A stretch of DNA of 64,000 bases, from assembly GCF_036636695.1 (NCBI RefSeq), contig NZ_JAVWNW010000008.1, one strand, 5' to 3'. Of the stretch, positions 34,801 to 42,506 are shown piece after piece (position 1 is the stretch's first letter; every line of letters starts with the position of its first letter). This DNA comes from Anaerorhabdus sp036636695. GTDB lineage: Bacteria > Bacillota_I > Bacilli_A > Erysipelotrichales > Erysipelotrichaceae. Under the pieces are notes generated by a model. It did no database searches. It was not told the origin of the DNA and was given only the letters and a program-made list of their open reading frames with translations. The position numbers and the translations under genes are program-made.

Positions 34801-37800
34801 GATATACACCGCTATCACAAATAGAAGTTACTGGATTTGTAAATCAAGAAGATGCTTCAACAGCGAGTGGCTACCAACAACCAATCACAACGATTACAAC
34901 AATTTCATCAGTTTATCCAAATGTTGGAACATACCATGTTGTATTAAGTGGTGGAAGTGCCACGAATTATCGATTTTTATATGATGATGGTATGTTAACA
35001 ATTAATAAAGCTAATTTAACAGTTACATCATCAGGATATGTAGAAATATATGATGGCAATGATCATACAATTTCTGTACAAGTTCAAGAAGATGATTCTA
35101 CCATTATGTATGGATTATCAGTTGGGCAATATGATTTAACGAATGCACCGACGTTTTCTAATGTAGGGTCTACAACGATTTACTATAAAGTAGAAAATCC
35201 AAATTATAACGATGTTTTTGGAAGTGAAATTGTAACAATTCAAAAGAAAACAGTGACACCAACAGTACTAACAGTAAGTGATAAAATTTATGATGGAAAC
35301 CAATCTACAACGGGAACACTCGGTTTAATTGGTGTTCTACCAAAAGATGAAGGAACTGTCACAGTCAGTGGAGTTTTCGCATTTACAAATAAAAATGTTG
35401 AAGCTATTAAATACGTTAATGTATCGAAAATTATTTTTGATACTACTGTTCAAAACTATACTTTGGATTCAAATCAACTTACAAATATACAAACTGATGC
35501 TCAAATTAAACCAGTAGAACTTCTCGCAACCTATCACGAAAGTGTAAATTATGATGATACAATTCCTACGAGTGTAACAGTTACTGGATTTGTGAACAAT
35601 GAGAATGAATCAAATGCAGATGGATACAGTGCACCAAGTATAGAAATACCAGGATATGATGTGGGCACTTATTCTGTTCTACCAAAAGATGGGCAAGCAA
35701 CAAATTATACATTTATCTATCAAGCAGGTTATCTAACGATAGTTCCAATTAATATGGTATTTACAACTACAGATTATCAAGGTATTTATGATGCTCAAGA
35801 GCACAATGGACATGTCGCAGTAACTATGCCTGATTCAAATATAGAAATAACTTATAGCACATCAAAAGATGGTAATTATACTGTAGATGAACCAGTTTAC
35901 CGTAATGTAGGAAACTATACTTATTGGTATCGAATTCATGATACTGGTGCAGTGGATGATTATAACGATGTTCAAGGTGTTTTAGCTGTGATGATATCAC
36001 CACATATTGTGAAAGCTCAAATTGATTCAGTTAGCGACAAAGTATATGATGGCACGACAGATACCAGTGGTATGCTTACGTTAGATTACATTGGATCTGG
36101 TGATGATTTAGGTGTTCAAGGAGTTATCCGATTCGATGATAAAAATGTTGGGGATTCAAAGATAGTTGATGTTACAAATTTAAATTTAACAGGTGATTCA
36201 GCTATAAATTATCGATTAGAGGATTCAAGAATTCTTGATGCACTAACAACTAGTAAAATTACTAAAAAACAAATCACTATTATTTGGTCAAGTCAAAATC
36301 AATTTGTTTATCAAGGAATCAATCAAGGTGTTATCGCAATGACAAATGATTTCTTACCATCAGATGATGTTACGTTAGTTTTAGAGAATAATATGAATAC
36401 GGATGTAGGAACATATACAGCTAAAATAATAGAACTTCAAGGTGTTGATAATATCAACTATCAATTACCAACAAATCTAGAACAAGAATATTCGATTACA
36501 CCTAAATTATTAACAGTTCGTTATGTTGGTGAGTCAATTGTTTATACGGGAAGTCCTCATTTTAGAGTAGTTGTCGATGGTTTTGTAGCAAACCAAAATA
36601 TTAATAATATTAATGGGTTTAGCCTTCCAATAGCATTTTTGGCACAATGGGTAGCGGGAAGAACATATACCGTAACCCCAACTGGAGGAAATCCGGGTTC
36701 AAATTATGCATTTAATTATGTAGGTGATTCTTTGGCGGTTCTTCTGGCAAATATGGAAGATGAAGTTAAAGGCGAAGATAGTAAAGTAATGTATGATGGA
36801 CAACCTCATTCGGTTTCAGTAATAGCTCCAGAGGATGCGACAGTGACAAAACAGTCATATACAGCTCCAGGAACTTATACAATACAATGGAAAGTTGAAA
36901 AGGAGAATTATGAGTCAGTAAGTGGAAGTAATATTTTAATAATCCAACCTAAAGAAATTGATCCAACACCAACACCAACGCCAATCCCTACTCCAAGTCC
37001 AACACCAGTAGCGACGACTCAGCCAAAAACGGATGAAATTGAAGTTCTGTATATTGAGGAAGTAGAAAGAGTAAAACAACCATTTAAAAACTATGATAAG
37101 AATGATGCAGAAGAAGTCCTAGAAGATGAAAATCCAGCTTATCAAGGAAAATTTGAGAATGGTAGATTTATGATTATAGGTGAAGACAAAGCAATAGAAT
37201 TTACCAAAGATATGACAATTCAAATTGGTAATGGATATCTGGTTCTTATGTATAGTGATGATTCACTTCGCAATGGTACTGTTTTGAATGTTGAACAGTT
37301 TATAAACGCCGTTTTAACACCGACGGAACTTGACGGTGTCATGCAAGGGGACGAAATAGAAGTTGCAGTTGAAATTCGACAAGGATTAATAAGTTCTTTG
37401 GAAAGTGGAGATAAACTAGAAAATCAAGTTAAGAATTTAGGATTTAGTTGTGGAGGATTCATTTCATTTAAGATTAAAACACGTATAAATGATGGTGAAT
37501 GGAAAGATCGATTAACGTTTTTGAATAATACTTCATTTGATGTACTTTTACATCTACCAAAAGAATGGATAGATAATGATGATTTGTATTTGTGGAGAGT
37601 TGAAAATGATACATTAATTAATCAACAAAAAGTTGAAGTTCACAATAATGAATTGAAATTAAGTGTTGATGCGTTGGGTGAATATGTAATTACTTATCCA
37701 CAACAAAATGAAATATTTGAAGAGAGCAATGAAGGACAAAGTATTGTGATTGTTATCGTACTTGCGTTGATAGGAGTAGCTGGTTTTATACTTTTGCGAA

Positions 37801-37814
37801 GAAGAAAAAAATAA
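31803..37814 (+). CDS. Giant repeat-containing surface protein (InlB-type and MBG/YDG repeats)
   Basis: A 2003-residue secreted protein. A signal peptide (residues 1-22, ending SSSAVYA) leads to a Pro/Thr-rich and helical region. Residues about 180-256 form an InlB B-repeat-like domain (VTYDANGGTGSVPEV ... TLYATWK). Residues about 515-1715 hold tandem immunoglobulin-like MBG/YDG modules. A PTPTPT linker follows at 1721-1740, then a domain of about 220 residues with a terminal membrane helix (1979-1996) and RRRKK. No LPXTG sorting motif is present, so it is probably held by the helix alone. It is likely an adhesin or stalk. The start has AGAGGAAAC upstream. It stands alone. Confidence 0.85.
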   Translation: MKKIYAIIIAIAMTMSSSAVYADDTLVSRQVKNQDTIEINPSAPPTETPNQAQAESINETVSPTETPISTITTDKSKTDLIFDNILSLKENYDIKSKIENAIDTNGVLLDEESRRDFIEQFSDIQEKIDEIIIEDQTFVDVCNQNTDYQLLHDLYVKMLDYQTQLDTNVPMLFSEIPNPKVTYDANGGTGSVPEVQDYTINTRVNVRFSPLPKKDYYVFSGWSKTKKAVNDLPDYATGGTTSFTITGDITLYATWKSGTIQVINQSINGLTATTKFQVNFVGVPTGTIQYGIVINGITYPADTGSLINNSGVGSYTVTTTTLIPGSTITANAKIGNQVLSDYLCTVTVVSYDPSSINFNGSNYTLSPVLVGTKMSTDEGQTWHLFVINEVSSGVYTMPNNFSGSSIWIAYFASDGTLLSSIRKITITKAAVPTATTVQPITVNGTGSIKNISSNAEYSTNNGTSWQTVTGDLNNLAQGTTILLRTKGSINTLPSDNVSITINRISQMNSSTYSVVGYVGNYDGSNHNSVSITSTIQGATILYGTNAGSLSAVIPQIKDVGSTTIYYSISASGYETVTGSVVTRVNPKTLMATYSGESIFYGASPTLQVNVSGFVTGETSASDPTFQLPRIQNTNLIPGSYTLTPSGGNPGKNYVFNYVSGTLVINKGNLGITVTGYQGTYDGGLHGVTIANNDATQILYSVNNGTATSIAPQFKNAGVYSVKVQAIKTNYEIKEFLVEVNIKQKDITVEVASINNKTYDGNTIASGNLIVKGVVGNDSVNALGTYNFIDKNAGELKKVFVNHISLNGSDAGNYNLTTSELESSGTIYPVVALLTWSGTDTRTYDGIASQVNATITNAIGQESVTVTLEGNSEIDAGSYTATATQLSDTNYTLEGANSTAAYIISPRQVTYSWSNINTRVYDGTPSQVSAAITNLVQNDTASLSISNGNQVNAGIYVASISGIQGVDAGNYSLPTEGLLVPYTITRAVLTATVSDESIMYGYTPLSQIEVTGFVNQEDASTASGYQQPITTITTISSVYPNVGTYHVVLSGGSATNYRFLYDDGMLTINKANLTVTSSGYVEIYDGNDHTISVQVQEDDSTIMYGLSVGQYDLTNAPTFSNVGSTTIYYKVENPNYNDVFGSEIVTIQKKTVTPTVLTVSDKIYDGNQSTTGTLGLIGVLPKDEGTVTVSGVFAFTNKNVEAIKYVNVSKIIFDTTVQNYTLDSNQLTNIQTDAQIKPVELLATYHESVNYDDTIPTSVTVTGFVNNENESNADGYSAPSIEIPGYDVGTYSVLPKDGQATNYTFIYQAGYLTIVPINMVFTTTDYQGIYDAQEHNGHVAVTMPDSNIEITYSTSKDGNYTVDEPVYRNVGNYTYWYRIHDTGAVDDYNDVQGVLAVMISPHIVKAQIDSVSDKVYDGTTDTSGMLTLDYIGSGDDLGVQGVIRFDDKNVGDSKIVDVTNLNLTGDSAINYRLEDSRILDALTTSKITKKQITIIWSSQNQFVYQGINQGVIAMTNDFLPSDDVTLVLENNMNTDVGTYTAKIIELQGVDNINYQLPTNLEQEYSITPKLLTVRYVGESIVYTGSPHFRVVVDGFVANQNINNINGFSLPIAFLAQWVAGRTYTVTPTGGNPGSNYAFNYVGDSLAVLLANMEDEVKGEDSKVMYDGQPHSVSVIAPEDATVTKQSYTAPGTYTIQWKVEKENYESVSGSNILIIQPKEIDPTPTPTPIPTPSPTPVATTQPKTDEIEVLYIEEVERVKQPFKNYDKNDAEEVLEDENPAYQGKFENGRFMIIGEDKAIEFTKDMTIQIGNGYLVLMYSDDSLRNGTVLNVEQFINAVLTPTELDGVMQGDEIEVAVEIRQGLISSLESGDKLENQVKNLGFSCGGFISFKIKTRINDGEWKDRLTFLNNTSFDVLLHLPKEWIDNDDLYLWRVENDTLINQQKVEVHNNELKLSVDALGEYVITYPQQNEIFEESNEGQSIVIVIVLALIGVAGFILLRRRKK
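33340..36960 (+). repeat. Tandem MBG/YDG protein modules in the surface protein
   Basis: About 15 diverged modules of 70-90 residues are visible in the translation. Two alternating types occur. One starts with YDG (for example YDGSNHNSV, YDGNTIASG, YDGTPSQV, YDGTTDTSG) and often includes a GNY or NYxL near the end. The other has a YxxESIxYG start followed by VxGFV (for example YSGESIFYG, YVGESIVYT). The copies differ at the DNA level, so this is an old repeat and not a recent expansion. Confidence 0.8.
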
Positions 37815-37927
37815 CATAAACGATAAAATCAATTAGTTTTTAAAAACTATTCTCTACTTTGTACTTACGAGATTTTGAGATTTAGAGCATAGTCCTATAA
37901 GTTATTAAAAATTAATGAGACAATGTA

Positions 37928-37956
37928 TTGACATAAAGAGATACAGGATGTATTAT
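37928..37956 (+). promoter_or_regulatory. Promoter of the catalase gene
   Basis: A perfect -35 TTGACA (37928-37933), a 17-base spacer and TATTAT (37951-37956). Confidence 0.8.
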
Positions 37957-37976
37957 ATTGATATAGCGTATCAATA
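37956..37976 (+). promoter_or_regulatory. Probable operator at the catalase promoter
   Basis: TATTGATA-TAGCG-TATCAATA, an 8-bp inverted repeat starting at the last base of the -10 and covering the likely start site. A Fur/PerR-type gene follows the catalase gene, so it may bind here. The sequence is not a close match to the known PerR box, so the link is inferred. Confidence 0.5.
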
Positions 37977-37996
37977 ATATGCGAAAAGGAGAAATT

Positions 37997-39502
37997 ATGA
38001 CAGATGATAACAAAAAACTAACGAATGAAGTTGGTGCTCCAGTGAGTGATAATAATCATTCATTAACAGCAGGAGATAGAGGGCCTGTTTTATTACAGGA
38101 TAATTGGCTTATTGAAAAATTAGCACATTTTGATAGAGAGGTTATTCCTGAAAGAAGAATGCATGCTAAAGGAAGTGGTGCATTTGGTACTTTTAAAGCA
38201 ACACATAATGTTGAAAAGTTAACACGTGCGAAAGTCTTTGCGAAGGATCATGAAACTCCAGTATTTGTAAGATTTTCAACAGTTGCTGGTGAACGTGGAG
38301 CAGCGGATGCTGAAAGAGATATTCGTGGATTTGCAATTAAGTTCTATACTGAGGAAGGTAACTGGGATTTAGTAGGAAATAATACACCTGTATTCTTCTT
38401 GCGTGATGCATTAAACTTTCCTGATTTAAATCGTGCGGTAAAACGTGATCCTCGTACAAACATGCGTTCAGCACAAAATAACTGGGACTTCTGGACATTA
38501 TTACCAGAAGCATTCCATCAAATTACAATTACGATGTCTGATCGTGGAATTCCTTATAGTTACCGTCATATGCATGGTTTTGGAAGTCATACATATAGTT
38601 TAATCAATGCTGACAATGAACGTGTATGGGTAAAATTCCATCTTAAGACTCAACAAGGTATTAAAAATTTGACTGATGAAGAAGCAGCTCAAATTATTGC
38701 GAATGATCGTGAAAGTCATCAACGTGATTTATATGAAAGTATTGAAAAAGGTGAATTTCCACGTTGGACAATGTACTTCCAAATCATGACTGAAGAACAA
38801 GCTAATAATCACAAAGAAAATCCATTTGATATTACTAAAGTATGGAGTCAAAAAGAATATCCATTAATGGAAGTGGGTGTGCTTGAGTTAAATAAGAATC
38901 CAGAGAACTATTTTGCTGAAGTTGAGCAAGCTGCTTTCAATCCATCTCATTTAGTTCCAGGTATTGGATTATCACCAGATAAATTATTACAAGGACGTCT
39001 ATTCTCTTATGGTGATACACAACGTTACCGTTTAGGTGTAAACCATGATCAAATTCCAGTAAATAAAGCCCATGTTGAAGTTCATAGTTCACATCGTGAT
39101 GGAGCAATGAGAGTGGATGGTAACTATGGTTCAACTGTTGCTTATCACCCAAATAGTATGGGTATGTGGGAAGAACAAGCATCTGTTCGCGAACCAGGTT
39201 TAAGTGTTGGACAAGAGGCTTATCATTATGATCCTAAGAACGATTTAACAGATAATTGTTTCTATCAAGGTGGAGATTTATATCGTTTAATGAGTGAAGA
39301 ACAAAAACAAGTATTAATTGAAAATACTAAAAATAACATCATGCCTGTAACAGAAAATATCAAGTATCGTCATGCAGTACATTGTTACTTAGCTGATGAA
39401 GATTATGGTAAACGTTTTATTAAAGCATGTAATTTAGATTTGGATAAAGTAATTGAATATTCTAAGTTATCAAATGCAGAATTAATACAAGCAACACGTT
39501 AA
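37997..39502 (+). CDS. katA: Monofunctional heme catalase
   Basis: A 501-residue small-subunit catalase that breaks hydrogen peroxide into water and oxygen. The distal His56 is in RMHAKGSGAFG, followed by the heme-pocket motifs VRFSTVAGERGAAD and DIRGFAIKFYTEEG, and NTPVFFLRD. The proximal heme ligand is Tyr338 in RLFSYGDTQRYRLG. Length is normal for the small-subunit group. The ATG at 37997 follows AAAAGGAG; an earlier in-frame ATG at 37979 lies in the operator and has no ribosome site. A strong terminator follows, then a Fur/PerR-type regulator gene. Confidence 0.96.
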   Translation: MTDDNKKLTNEVGAPVSDNNHSLTAGDRGPVLLQDNWLIEKLAHFDREVIPERRMHAKGSGAFGTFKATHNVEKLTRAKVFAKDHETPVFVRFSTVAGERGAADAERDIRGFAIKFYTEEGNWDLVGNNTPVFFLRDALNFPDLNRAVKRDPRTNMRSAQNNWDFWTLLPEAFHQITITMSDRGIPYSYRHMHGFGSHTYSLINADNERVWVKFHLKTQQGIKNLTDEEAAQIIANDRESHQRDLYESIEKGEFPRWTMYFQIMTEEQANNHKENPFDITKVWSQKEYPLMEVGVLELNKNPENYFAEVEQAAFNPSHLVPGIGLSPDKLLQGRLFSYGDTQRYRLGVNHDQIPVNKAHVEVHSSHRDGAMRVDGNYGSTVAYHPNSMGMWEEQASVREPGLSVGQEAYHYDPKNDLTDNCFYQGGDLYRLMSEEQKQVLIENTKNNIMPVTENIKYRHAVHCYLADEDYGKRFIKACNLDLDKVIEYSKLSNAELIQATR

Positions 39503-39505
39503 ATT

Positions 39506-39533
39506 GGAGGGAAGAATAATCTTCCCTCCTTCT
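39506..39533 (+). terminator. Catalase gene terminator
   Basis: GGAGGGAAGA, loop ATAA, TCTTCCCTCC, then TTCTT; a perfect 10-bp GC-rich stem. Confidence 0.85.
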
Positions 39534-39589
39534 TGCATAGTATTGTATACTAATAGAGTAATAATTTTTGATAATTGATGGAGGAACTT

Positions 39590-39976
39590 ATGAAAAGAGA
39601 AAGAAATACCAATCAAAAAGAAATGATAAAAGCAGAAGTCCAACTTCATCAAGGACATCTTACTGGTGACCAAATCTATGCTCTTGTAAAAGAGAAAATG
39701 CCAGGCATTGGACGCGCAACAGTATTTAGAAATCTTAAAGACTTAACGGAAAAAGGGGAAATTGGATATATTCCAACAGTCGATGGTGCTGGTTTCTTTG
39801 ATTATCGTAAACATAATCACTATCATTTTAAATGTACAAAATGTAATCGTTTGTTTGATACTAATGTTCCTTACAATGATAGTTTAGATAAAGTGGATTC
39901 TAGATTTAAGATTCAAAATCATGTGACATTGTTTTATGGGATTTGCCCAGAATGTGAGAAAATGGAAAATAATTAA
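39590..39976 (+). CDS. Fur/PerR-family metalloregulator
   Basis: A 128-residue ferric-uptake-regulator family protein. Residues 1-75 form the winged helix with TGDQIYALVKEKMPGIGRATVFRNLKDL. The metal-binding half has the His-rich KHNHYHF and two CxxC pairs (CTKC and CPEC) that make the structural zinc site. The tight link with catalase points to a PerR-like role in peroxide stress, but the discriminating Asp for PerR cannot be decided by eye. The ATG at 39590 follows GATGGAGGAAC; an earlier start at 39575 is less supported. It may bind the inverted repeat at the catalase promoter. Confidence 0.88.
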   Translation: MKRERNTNQKEMIKAEVQLHQGHLTGDQIYALVKEKMPGIGRATVFRNLKDLTEKGEIGYIPTVDGAGFFDYRKHNHYHFKCTKCNRLFDTNVPYNDSLDKVDSRFKIQNHVTLFYGICPECEKMENN

Positions 39977-39977
39977 T

Positions 39978-40001
39978 AAAAAAGGCGAATAGCCTTTTTT
40001 T
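39978..40001. terminator. Bidirectional terminator
   Basis: AAAAAAGGC, loop GAATA, GCCTTTTTT, U-rich on both strands, between the convergent Fur-type and RpiR-type genes. Confidence 0.85.
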
Positions 40002-40006
40002 ATTAG

Positions 40007-40825
40007 TTATTTTGTTTGATATTTCTCAACATAGAAATTATAGAGTAAATCGAAGAAATAACCTGCGCCATAGCGGGTATAAACATTGTTTAAGCCATGA
40101 TTGATATGATCGCTTGAACGAGGTTTTTTGCTTAAATAGAAAATGTAATTGTAGTAATCTTCAAACTGCATTGAATGATTTAATGTGATTAGACATTTAT
40201 ATGCATTAACTTTCCTAACATCATCTCCAATTGCAATTGCGTAATTTCCAGTAACAGATATTGTAATGAGTAAATCATCTTTAGTAAGGCTATCGAGTAT
40301 TTCCAAATTAGGAGTTGAGTTTGTGACAATGCGTACAAGCTTTCCAATTGCAATCATACCTTGTTGAAATTCAAGCGCAGATGAGCTTGACGTATTTGAA
40401 ATTACGATGACTACGCAATTACTATCATGAATCATTTTAGCAAGTTTTAATAAATCTTGTAGCTCAGCCATTTCATTAATACTTTTCATCATGTCATTCA
40501 TAGATTCATAAACATATTTTTTGAAGTTTGTATGTGTAGCGTAGGAAATATAAGCATTATAATGTATTTTTGTTTCTTTAAAAGTATGTTTCATAGCAGT
40601 GAAATTATCGAAACCGATGTACTTAATGAATCGATGGATACTACTTCTAGAGACAAAACAATCATCAGCCATGTCATAAATACTAAGTTCATCTAAATCA
40701 TCGAAATGTTTTAATAGATACTTTGCAAGAATAAAATAAGTATCGTTTTCATCATGATTATTTAGAATAACAAGCAAAGAATTTATTAGACTGAAATTTC
40801 GTATACTTAAGTTTTGTTCATCCAT
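40007..40825 (-). CDS. RpiR/MurR-family transcriptional regulator
   Basis: A 272-residue regulator. Residues 1-85 form a helix-turn-helix with SIYDMADDCFVSRSSIHRFIKYIGFDNFTAMK, the RpiR family signature. Residues 115-250 are a sugar-phosphate-binding SIS domain with VVIVISNTSSSSALEFQQG and LLITISVTGNYAI. RpiR-type regulators respond to sugar phosphates. It is divergent from the GH1/PTS genes and very likely controls them through the 25-base palindrome at 40895. AGGGAGGAA precedes the ATG. Confidence 0.88.
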   Translation of the reverse strand: MDEQNLSIRNFSLINSLLVILNNHDENDTYFILAKYLLKHFDDLDELSIYDMADDCFVSRSSIHRFIKYIGFDNFTAMKHTFKETKIHYNAYISYATHTNFKKYVYESMNDMMKSINEMAELQDLLKLAKMIHDSNCVVIVISNTSSSSALEFQQGMIAIGKLVRIVTNSTPNLEILDSLTKDDLLITISVTGNYAIAIGDDVRKVNAYKCLITLNHSMQFEDYYNYIFYLSKKPRSSDHINHGLNNVYTRYGAGYFFDLLYNFYVEKYQTK

Positions 40826-40876
40826 AGATTTCCTCCCTAGTAAGGCATGATGTATACCTTATTATTGTTTTTTTAA

Positions 40877-40905
40877 TTAATATTGTGCAATGTAAGTGGT
40901 TTCAA
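40877..40905 (-). promoter_or_regulatory. Promoter of the RpiR-family gene
   Basis: On the minus strand TTGAAA (40905-40900) and TATTAA (40882-40877), spaced by 17 bases. The -35 lies within the palindrome at 40895-40919, which suggests autoregulation. Confidence 0.5.
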
Positions 40906-40919
40906 AAGTTGAAACCACT
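40895..40919. promoter_or_regulatory. Perfect palindromic operator between rpiR-type and GH1 genes
   Basis: AGTGGTTTCAA-AAG-TTGAAACCACT, a perfect 11-bp inverted repeat with a 3-base centre. It lies 18 bases upstream of the -10 for the GH1 gene and overlaps the -35 of the RpiR-type gene, the right place for an operator controlling both. The RpiR-family protein is the likely binder. An antiterminator-type role is less likely as no U-tract follows directly. Confidence 0.75.
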
Positions 40920-40936
40920 GAGATTTTTTTCTTTGT

Positions 40937-40942
40937 TATAAT
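40937..40942 (+). promoter_or_regulatory. -10 box of the GH1/PTS operon
   Basis: A perfect TATAAT, 64 bases before the GH1 start codon. No clear -35 is found at 17 bases, so the promoter may be activator-dependent. Confidence 0.5.
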
Positions 40943-40952
40943 TCCCTTAAAG

Positions 40953-40983
40953 TTACAAACAAACATAAAAAACGTGTTTGTAA
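40953..40983 (+). promoter_or_regulatory. Inverted repeat in the GH1 leader
   Basis: TTACAAACA and TGTTTGTAA form a perfect 9-bp inverted repeat with a 13-base loop in the probable 5' untranslated region. It could be an mRNA hairpin or a second operator. It ends six bases before the ribosome site. Confidence 0.45.
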
Positions 40984-41005
40984 TATCAGAAAGGGTGAGT
41001 GGTTT

Positions 41006-42475
41006 ATGAAGTACAAAGAGTTACCAACATTCCCAAAGGATTTCTTTTGGGGAGCATCTAGCGCCGCATGGCAAGTAGAAGGAGCAACGAAAGAGGATGG
41101 TCGTTCCCCAGCGATTATCGACTTGAATTCTCAAACGAAAAAGCCATATGCTGATAATTCAGTGGCGGCCGATCATTATCATCATTATAAAGAAGATGTA
41201 GCATTAATGAAAGAGTGTGGATTTACAAGTTATCGTTTCTCACTTTCATGGTCTCGCTTAATTCCAGCAGAAGATCGTAAGATTAATCCAAAAGGGTTAG
41301 AATTCTACAATAACCTAATAAACGAGCTTATTGCAGCAGGAATTACACCTATTATAACACTATATCATTATGATATGCCTTGTTGGGTGGATGAAAAATG
41401 TGGTGGATGGCGTAATCGATCTATTATTGAAGAATTTGATTATTATTGTCGAGTATGTTTTGAAAATTTCGGTGATCGTGTTAAATACTGGTTATCAATT
41501 AATGAACAAAATATGCAAATTGTTTATGGTGATTGGTTAGGTGTTTCTAAAGGTTGTACTGATTGGTTTAAAGACAAATGGAAAATTAATCACATTATGA
41601 ATCTATGCCATGCAAAAGCAGTAATTGCATGCCATGAATTAGTAGAAGGTGGAAAGATTGGTCCAGTTCCTGGATATGTTCCTATTTATCCTGAAACATG
41701 TAAACCGGAAGATCAAATTGCTGCAATGAATGCAGAAGAACTTACACAAAAAATATGGGATGACTTATATGTATTTAGAGAATATAATTCATTCACAAAG
41801 AATTATTGGAAAGAACATGACATTGATCCAGATATTCGCCCAGGGGATATGAAACTCATTGAACAAGCGAAGATTGATTTCATTGCCGTGAACTGTTACC
41901 GTTCTGATGTTGGTAAAGCGCCAGATAATAGTTATAAACAAGAAATTGGATTAAATAAAACGGGTAAAAAAGGAGAATTTGTATATCCTAATTTACCAGG
42001 TGAGTATGCTTTAGCAAGAAATCCATTTGTTGAAGTAACTGATTGGGATTGGCATATTGATGCAACATGTATGCGTTATTCATTACGTTATTTATGGGAT
42101 CATTATCACTTACCTATGGTTATCACAGAAGCAGGATTTGGTGGTCATGAAGATCTTGGTGAAGATGGAAAAATTCATGATGAAGAAAGAATTAATTACT
42201 TAAGAGAATATGCATTTAACATTGGATTGGCTATTCAAGACGGTGTAGAAGTATTTGGATTTAATCCTTGGTCATTCACAGATTTGTTAAGCACAGGTAA
42301 TGGTATGGCTAAACGTTATGGACTTGTGTTTGTGAATACAACAGATGATGATGCTAGAGATTTAACAAGACATAAGAAAGATTCATTTACTTGGTATTCA
42401 AAATTAATTAAGTCAAACGGTAAAGACTGGGGAACAGATATGACCGCTTGGCAAGATTTTCAAAAAAATAAATAG
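41006..42475 (+). CDS. Glycoside hydrolase family 1 (6-phospho-beta-glucosidase-like)
   Basis: A 489-residue GH1 enzyme that probably splits beta-glucosides brought in as phosphates by the adjacent PTS. The N-terminus FPKDFFWGASSAAWQVEGA is the GH1 signature. The acid/base Glu is Glu167 in INEQNM, and the nucleophile is Glu375 in VITEAGFGG; the usual GH1 motif there is TENG, so Asn is replaced by Ala. The C-terminal KRYGLVFVNT and KKDSFTWYSKLI resemble the phosphate-recognition stretch of 6-phospho-glycosidases. AAAGGGTGAG lies before the ATG. EIIBC follows 31 bases downstream; an RpiR-type regulator is divergent. Confidence 0.88.
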   Translation: MKYKELPTFPKDFFWGASSAAWQVEGATKEDGRSPAIIDLNSQTKKPYADNSVAADHYHHYKEDVALMKECGFTSYRFSLSWSRLIPAEDRKINPKGLEFYNNLINELIAAGITPIITLYHYDMPCWVDEKCGGWRNRSIIEEFDYYCRVCFENFGDRVKYWLSINEQNMQIVYGDWLGVSKGCTDWFKDKWKINHIMNLCHAKAVIACHELVEGGKIGPVPGYVPIYPETCKPEDQIAAMNAEELTQKIWDDLYVFREYNSFTKNYWKEHDIDPDIRPGDMKLIEQAKIDFIAVNCYRSDVGKAPDNSYKQEIGLNKTGKKGEFVYPNLPGEYALARNPFVEVTDWDWHIDATCMRYSLRYLWDHYHLPMVITEAGFGGHEDLGEDGKIHDEERINYLREYAFNIGLAIQDGVEVFGFNPWSFTDLLSTGNGMAKRYGLVFVNTTDDDARDLTRHKKDSFTWYSKLIKSNGKDWGTDMTAWQDFQKNK

Positions 42476-42506
42476 GACAGATTTGTCCAATAAGAAAGGG
42501 TAGAAA

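Noticed and set aside
37815..37927. Palindrome TAGTTTTTAAAAACTA after the surface protein gene as a terminator
   Set aside because: The stem is all A-T apart from its ends and no U-tract follows; not convincing.
42475..42488. Hairpin GGACA-GATT-TGTCC between GH1 and EIIBC
   Set aside because: Only five base pairs and no U-tract; could be chance.
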